Assembly (NCBI GenBank): GCA_024803745.1
Contig: JANJXV010000010.1
Location: 30,711,525 to 30,775,524 of the forward strand
Length of the DNA: 64,000 nt
Source: Megascapheus bottae
Lineage: Eukaryota; Chordata; Mammalia; Rodentia; Geomyidae
Reading direction: 5' to 3'
Under the pieces are notes generated by a model. That model searched no databases. It saw only the letters and a program-made list of their open reading frames with translations, and had not been told where the DNA came from. A program made the translations under genes and the position numbers. Positions 60,446 through 64,000 of this stretch are shown here, one piece after another. Position 1 is the first letter of the stretch, and the number at the start of each line of letters is the position of its first letter.

Positions 60446-60638
60446 CCTGAGAAATGAAGGCCCTCAAATATCCAGCTGTCACACCTCGTGGTGTGCCTAA
60501 TGCCAATGTAAACTGAACCGTCCTTACACTTTATAGAGATTTGATCAAATATTTTGCCATTCTCACCACCTGAGGGGTGCTTTTTCAACTGCCCCAGCTG
60601 TCTACAGAATGAGTTACCTCCCATGAGAACTTACTTAC

Positions 60639-60826
60639 CTGTTGAACTCAAAGCAACTTAGTTTAACTGTCAGCCTAGAACTTGGAGGTCTAAAGTTTCC
60701 CACGTTATTTAAATTATTCCATTTAGGATTTCTTTCTAGAGAGAGTTCCTTTATACCCCTACAAAAAGTCAACTGAAAAGAACTTTTCCCCACTCTCCTG
60801 ACATCATCAACGACATCTTCATACAT
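60639..60826 (-). other. Candidate 5' non-coding exon with strong donor
   Basis: Minus-strand sequence ends at a near-perfect donor CAACAG/GTAAGTAAG (exon end 60639), 0.8 kb downstream of the CpG island in SGMS1 orientation. A 62-codon frame (starting M-Y-E-D-V-V-D-D-V) runs into it but resembles nothing I know. The acceptor side is unclear, so the start is arbitrary. It could be an alternative SGMS1 leader exon or a chance donor. Confidence 0.25.
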
Positions 60827-61464
60827 GGAGAAGTGGAAACATACTGTTCATAGCTTAGTTCCCATTTGTAACAGTAATTCTGCCTTCCTGATATTCAGGT
60901 ACACTATGGGACATTCTCAAGTCTTCCTACTACACACCAGTAATTCAGGTCATGGTTAAGGCTCTGCTGCCCAGTTTGAGTCCTTAGTAATCACCCCATA
61001 GGTTGAGAAGTGGAGGGGATTTCCTATCCTACTAAACAAAATTGTCAGGCGAGGGCTGAAGTCTGAAACTGCGTGTAGGGAGCCTAAGCTCAATACCTAG
61101 CACCAAGAAAAAGCCAAGTTTCCTGCACAATAACACATCCACTTGCTGATTCATTTGGTGAAAAGCTTGTGTATTTTTTAAGAGGTCACCACATGTATTT
61201 TTTCCGTAAATTTAAAAGCAGTAACACAAGAAGTTGGAGAAGTTCAGTAGTGGACTGTTGGCCCCCAATCCCACTCTCCCAGAGGAGGGGTAATTCAATT
61301 GGGTTAAAATAAAATCTTCACTGGCTATTTATTTGTAGTAGTCAAGAAAACAGAAATTTTAAGACTACAGCTTCTTATTTTGAGGCACAGCGGAAAGCAA
61401 ATTCATGCATTTTCTTCCATGTATTTATTTCCACCGGAGCAGTTCCTTGGCCACCACCCTACAC

Positions 61465-62165
61465 CGCGAGCAGGGCTGCAGAGTAAACACGCGGCGCACG
61501 TGCTCCTGTGCTCCGGGGCCCTGGGTGGCGGGCGGCAACTCGCAGCGCCCGCACCGCCCCGGGGCGGCCCGGGGTCCCAGGGCGCGGCTAAGGGGGGGGG
61601 GGGGGACGCACGCACTTTCCCACCACTGACAGCCAGCGACCCGCAGAAACCTCGCCCTCCGGTCTCGCGGAGTCCGGGCGGCCTGGGGATTCCTCTACCG
61701 ACCCACGCCACCAGCTGTGCCTCACCGAGCCAGTTTCCACGTTAGCGCGGGATTCCCTTCCCGTGCCGTGGAAGAGGAAGCCGCGCGGATCATCCTGCCA
61801 CCCCTCCCCGCCCCACCCCGCCCCGGGCTTCCCTTCGCGCAGACCAGCCTCCCCGCGGAGCACCTCGGGGAGCCTCCGCGTCCCAGACCTAGCCACCACT
61901 CACGGGCGGTCTCTCCTCCCGAGTCCGGTCCGCGCGCCGCCCGGGCCCCGAGCCCCGGCCCGCGGGTCCCCCGGCCGCGCTCTCCCCGCCGGTCCTCCCC
62001 GGTCCTCCCAGGACGGCCCAGCCGGCGCCGAGGCTCCCGCGAGGCCGGTGGGTGTGGCCGGGCGGCAGAGGGGTTTTGGAATGCTGGGTGTGGCCTGGAC
62101 CGAAAAGAACCGAGTCAGGGCGTTCAACCCTAACCAGTAAGCCCCACCACTGCGCGGAGGCGGAA
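61465..62165. promoter_or_regulatory. CpG island, candidate SGMS1 promoter and first exon
   Basis: An abrupt change from AT-rich flanks to GC-rich, CpG-dense sequence. It contains two tandem GC boxes (CCCCGCCCC at 61806-61814 and 61816-61824), a palindromic GC box pair around 61555-61568, KLF-like GGTGGGTGTGG near 62047, and a run of 14 G at 61592-61605. Vertebrate CpG islands usually mark promoters, and SGMS1 runs away from it on the minus strand. Plausible minus-strand donors are GCTCG/GTGAGG (exon end 61726) and GCCC/GTGAGT (exon end 61904). No TATA box is obvious. The long ORFs here are a by-product of scarce AT-rich stop codons. It could instead serve an alternative promoter or an antisense transcript. 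Confidence 0.65.
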
Positions 62166-64000
62166 CTTTCTTCTCTAGATTTCTATCAGGCTTCGTAGTA
62201 AACTTTCACCGCCTTTTTTTTCCTAGTAAGCCTTTAACAATTTTAATGGAAAGGATAGAAAGGATAGTGCCCTGGAAAAACTGATAAAAAGCAAGGGTTC
62301 ATCTTACTATGATAAGTACTTAGTAGAGATGCTCATCTCTGCTAGGAAAAGTTCCCGGGCTAGGCAGGGACTCGGCGCAAAGAACCAGACATGGGTCTCA
62401 TCTCCGACACTGTATGACCCTGACCAACTTATTTGCTGAAGGACGTGGTTAAAATGCCCACCTCCCCACTTGTCCAACAAGGATTTTATTAAATAATACA
62501 CATCAAGCATCTACTGAGGTTCTTGGAAAATGCTCTAAGACCTGACCCTCTCAGTCTGGAACCAGACTCGAAAACTCTTTTCAAACTAGCCCATAATAAT
62601 TTTAATTTTTTTAAGATCAAATATCCAAAGAATGTTAGAGCTATTGAAACAGTTCTTTGGTATTACTTGGTCTATGTCCTTATTCAAGCCATGAAAATTT
62701 TAAGCAGTTTATGGTTTATGTTGGGGAGGGGGTACTATTTTGTTTATTGTTTTCTGGACAGTAGTGGAGAATAAACCCTGGGTCTACCACTTGTACCTTA
62801 CCTTCGGCCTGCATTCCTTCAATCGGCTGATCTTCCCACACTACTTACTGGTTTACTACTTCAACCATTCAGGACCTGCTCAAAGTCTTCTCCGAGAATA
62901 CCCTCACTAGCTTAAACATTGGGTAGCGCCTCTCTCCCCCTTTCCTCTCACTTGCACTTGTCTCCCAAGAGCCCTCAGAGCTTTTTTTTTTTATGTGTGT
63001 ATTGGTAATGGAGTTTGAACTCAGGGCCTCACACACTTGCTTAGCTTTCTCATTCAATGTTACTGTCCTACTTTTCTGCCAAGGCTGGCTTTAAACCTCA
63101 GTTTCTTGAATAGCTAGGATTATAGGTATGAGCCACCAGTGCCTCATTGATCATTTGGTGTTACAGTTTACAACACCAACACGTAAGTGTCTTAATGCAC
63201 TTTTTATGTTTGACATCCCTGATCTTCATCTCTTACCAGATAAGAGTCCTTTGAGGCAGACAGTGTTTCAGAGGTTTCCAATCCCCAGTTTTAACAGTTC
63301 TGAATAATCAGTGTGCTTGATCTAATGATGGTTAAGTTATATAAGTCACAAAGTAGAAAGAAAAACTTTGACTGGTAGTACATCAAAAATAAACAATTAT
63401 TATAGTTGTTCAAACCAGTTGGCAAACAGAACCCAAGTAGCAGATGTGTTTCTTTGCTCTTCACATGTTCCAACAATACAGAACGCTACTGGGAAAGCAC
63501 ATCCAATACTTCCTGAAAGGAAAGGAAGTTTACAGAACAGTGTGTCACATCAAATCTCAGTTCCCCAAACACTCATGCATTCAGGAGAACAGAAGAAGTG
63601 ACTCATTCCATGCTCCTTTCAAGTAAGGAACACTTATGCACACGTAACAATTTGCCTGGGCACTACTTCCTCCTTACATATAAAAGTGTCTCTTTATATG
63701 CATATCAAAACCACAAATATCTACCTGTTTACTACATGTCGATGGCTTAGTTAATAAAATTAGAGGTAGCAAAGGACAGTTCTTCTAGAACTGTAACAGG
63801 TATGAATTTGTCTAAATGTTTAAAAGCTAAAAGTTATATGATGATAGTATTAGAGAACATTCTATCAAAACCCATTTCTACACAAACCTACAGTCAGCAG
63901 CTACTCTTAATTAGTATAAAATATTTCTGCTTTTATGACAAGTGGTAATAAAAAGCTAGGTAGTAAGTCAGCTTCCCTATTACCCAATTAAATATTTTAT
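62166..64000. other. Flank beyond the CpG island
   Basis: AT-rich sequence with no exon I can support. It holds one minus-strand SINE (62980-63146) and otherwise nothing recognisable. It may be upstream flank or further 5' intron of SGMS1. Confidence 0.5.
62980..63146 (-). repeat. Dimeric-type SINE, shortened
   Basis: Poly(T), TTGGTAATGGAGTTTGAACTCAGGG, GCCAAGGCTGGCTTTAAACC, ATAGCTAGGATTATAGGTATGAGCC: complement of the B1-headed type with a reduced middle. Confidence 0.8.

Larger units (their letters stand above)
19323..61725 (-). other. Probable SGMS1 5' non-coding intron(s), repeat-rich
   Basis: Region between the first coding exon and the CpG island. Known SGMS1 genes have long 5' parts with several alternative non-coding exons, so intron is the simplest reading. 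Apart from the listed repeats I see nothing interpretable in, among others, 19905-20990, 22100-24290, 24830-25540, 26180-27025, 27245-28200, 28950-29650, 30290-31060, 32070-32727, 37135-37860, 38040-39250, 41520-42840, 43517-45570, 46310-47910, 48910-49586, 49790-50423, 52503-53948, 55426-57461, 58560-59343 and 60830-61460. The right boundary is a guess. Confidence 0.5.

Noticed and set aside
61380..62140. Overlapping ORFs of 75-138 codons on both strands
   Set aside because: GC-rich CpG island lacks stop codons by composition; peptides are low-complexity Pro/Arg/Gly with no known domain.
1..64000. Previously undescribed gene system such as an operon or defence island
   Set aside because: The window is a mammalian gene locus with intronic repeats; no clustered unknown genes are present.

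Overview
The window looks like nuclear DNA from a placental mammal, most likely a rodent. It has few long ORFs, an intron/exon gene with GT-AG splice sites, a CpG island and dense interspersed repeats (L1, L2, MIR, MaLR LTR, MER5A, B1/ID-derived SINEs, CA microsatellites). The abundant dimeric SINEs have an ID-like (tRNA-derived) or a B1/7SL-like head joined to a shared tRNA-like 3' unit. That design recalls what is described for castorimorph rodents (kangaroo rats, pocket mice, gophers). This placement is an inference from repeat style only.

One protein-coding gene is recognised, SGMS1 (phosphatidylcholine:ceramide cholinephosphotransferase 1, sphingomyelin synthase 1), on the minus strand. 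Two coding exons are present. The first (18487-19109 coding; exon probably to 19322) encodes residues 1-207 plus two bases of codon 208: the SAM domain, linker, TM1 and TM2. The second (649-766, only 118 bp) completes codon 208 and runs to residue 247, giving TM3 and the RRx8Yx2Rx6T motif. A 17.7 kb intron separates them. The catalytic exons lie beyond the left edge. The predicted 5' UTR part of the first coding exon carries a 50-codon upstream ORF that ends in frame, nine codons before the SGMS1 start.

Right of 19322 the sequence behaves as SGMS1 5' non-coding intron, rich in repeats. It ends in a CpG island at about 61465-62165 with tandem GC boxes and plausible minus-strand splice donors, a candidate SGMS1 promoter/first exon. 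The rest of the window (to 64000) is upstream flank or further intron.

Three 5'-truncated L1 copies (4913-5495, 11360-13177, 50439-52166) have target-site duplications, and one carries a nested SINE. About 25 dimeric SINEs can be delimited, many with duplications. Older layers are L2, MIR, MLT1-type LTRs, MER5A and a split DNA-transposon relic. Simple-sequence features include a ~290 bp GAA/GGA tract, several CA tracts, a GGGA tract, a CAT tract and a perfect 28-bp tandem duplication joined to a hairpin. I found no CRISPR, no bacterial-type system and no convincing functional tRNA or other RNA gene.
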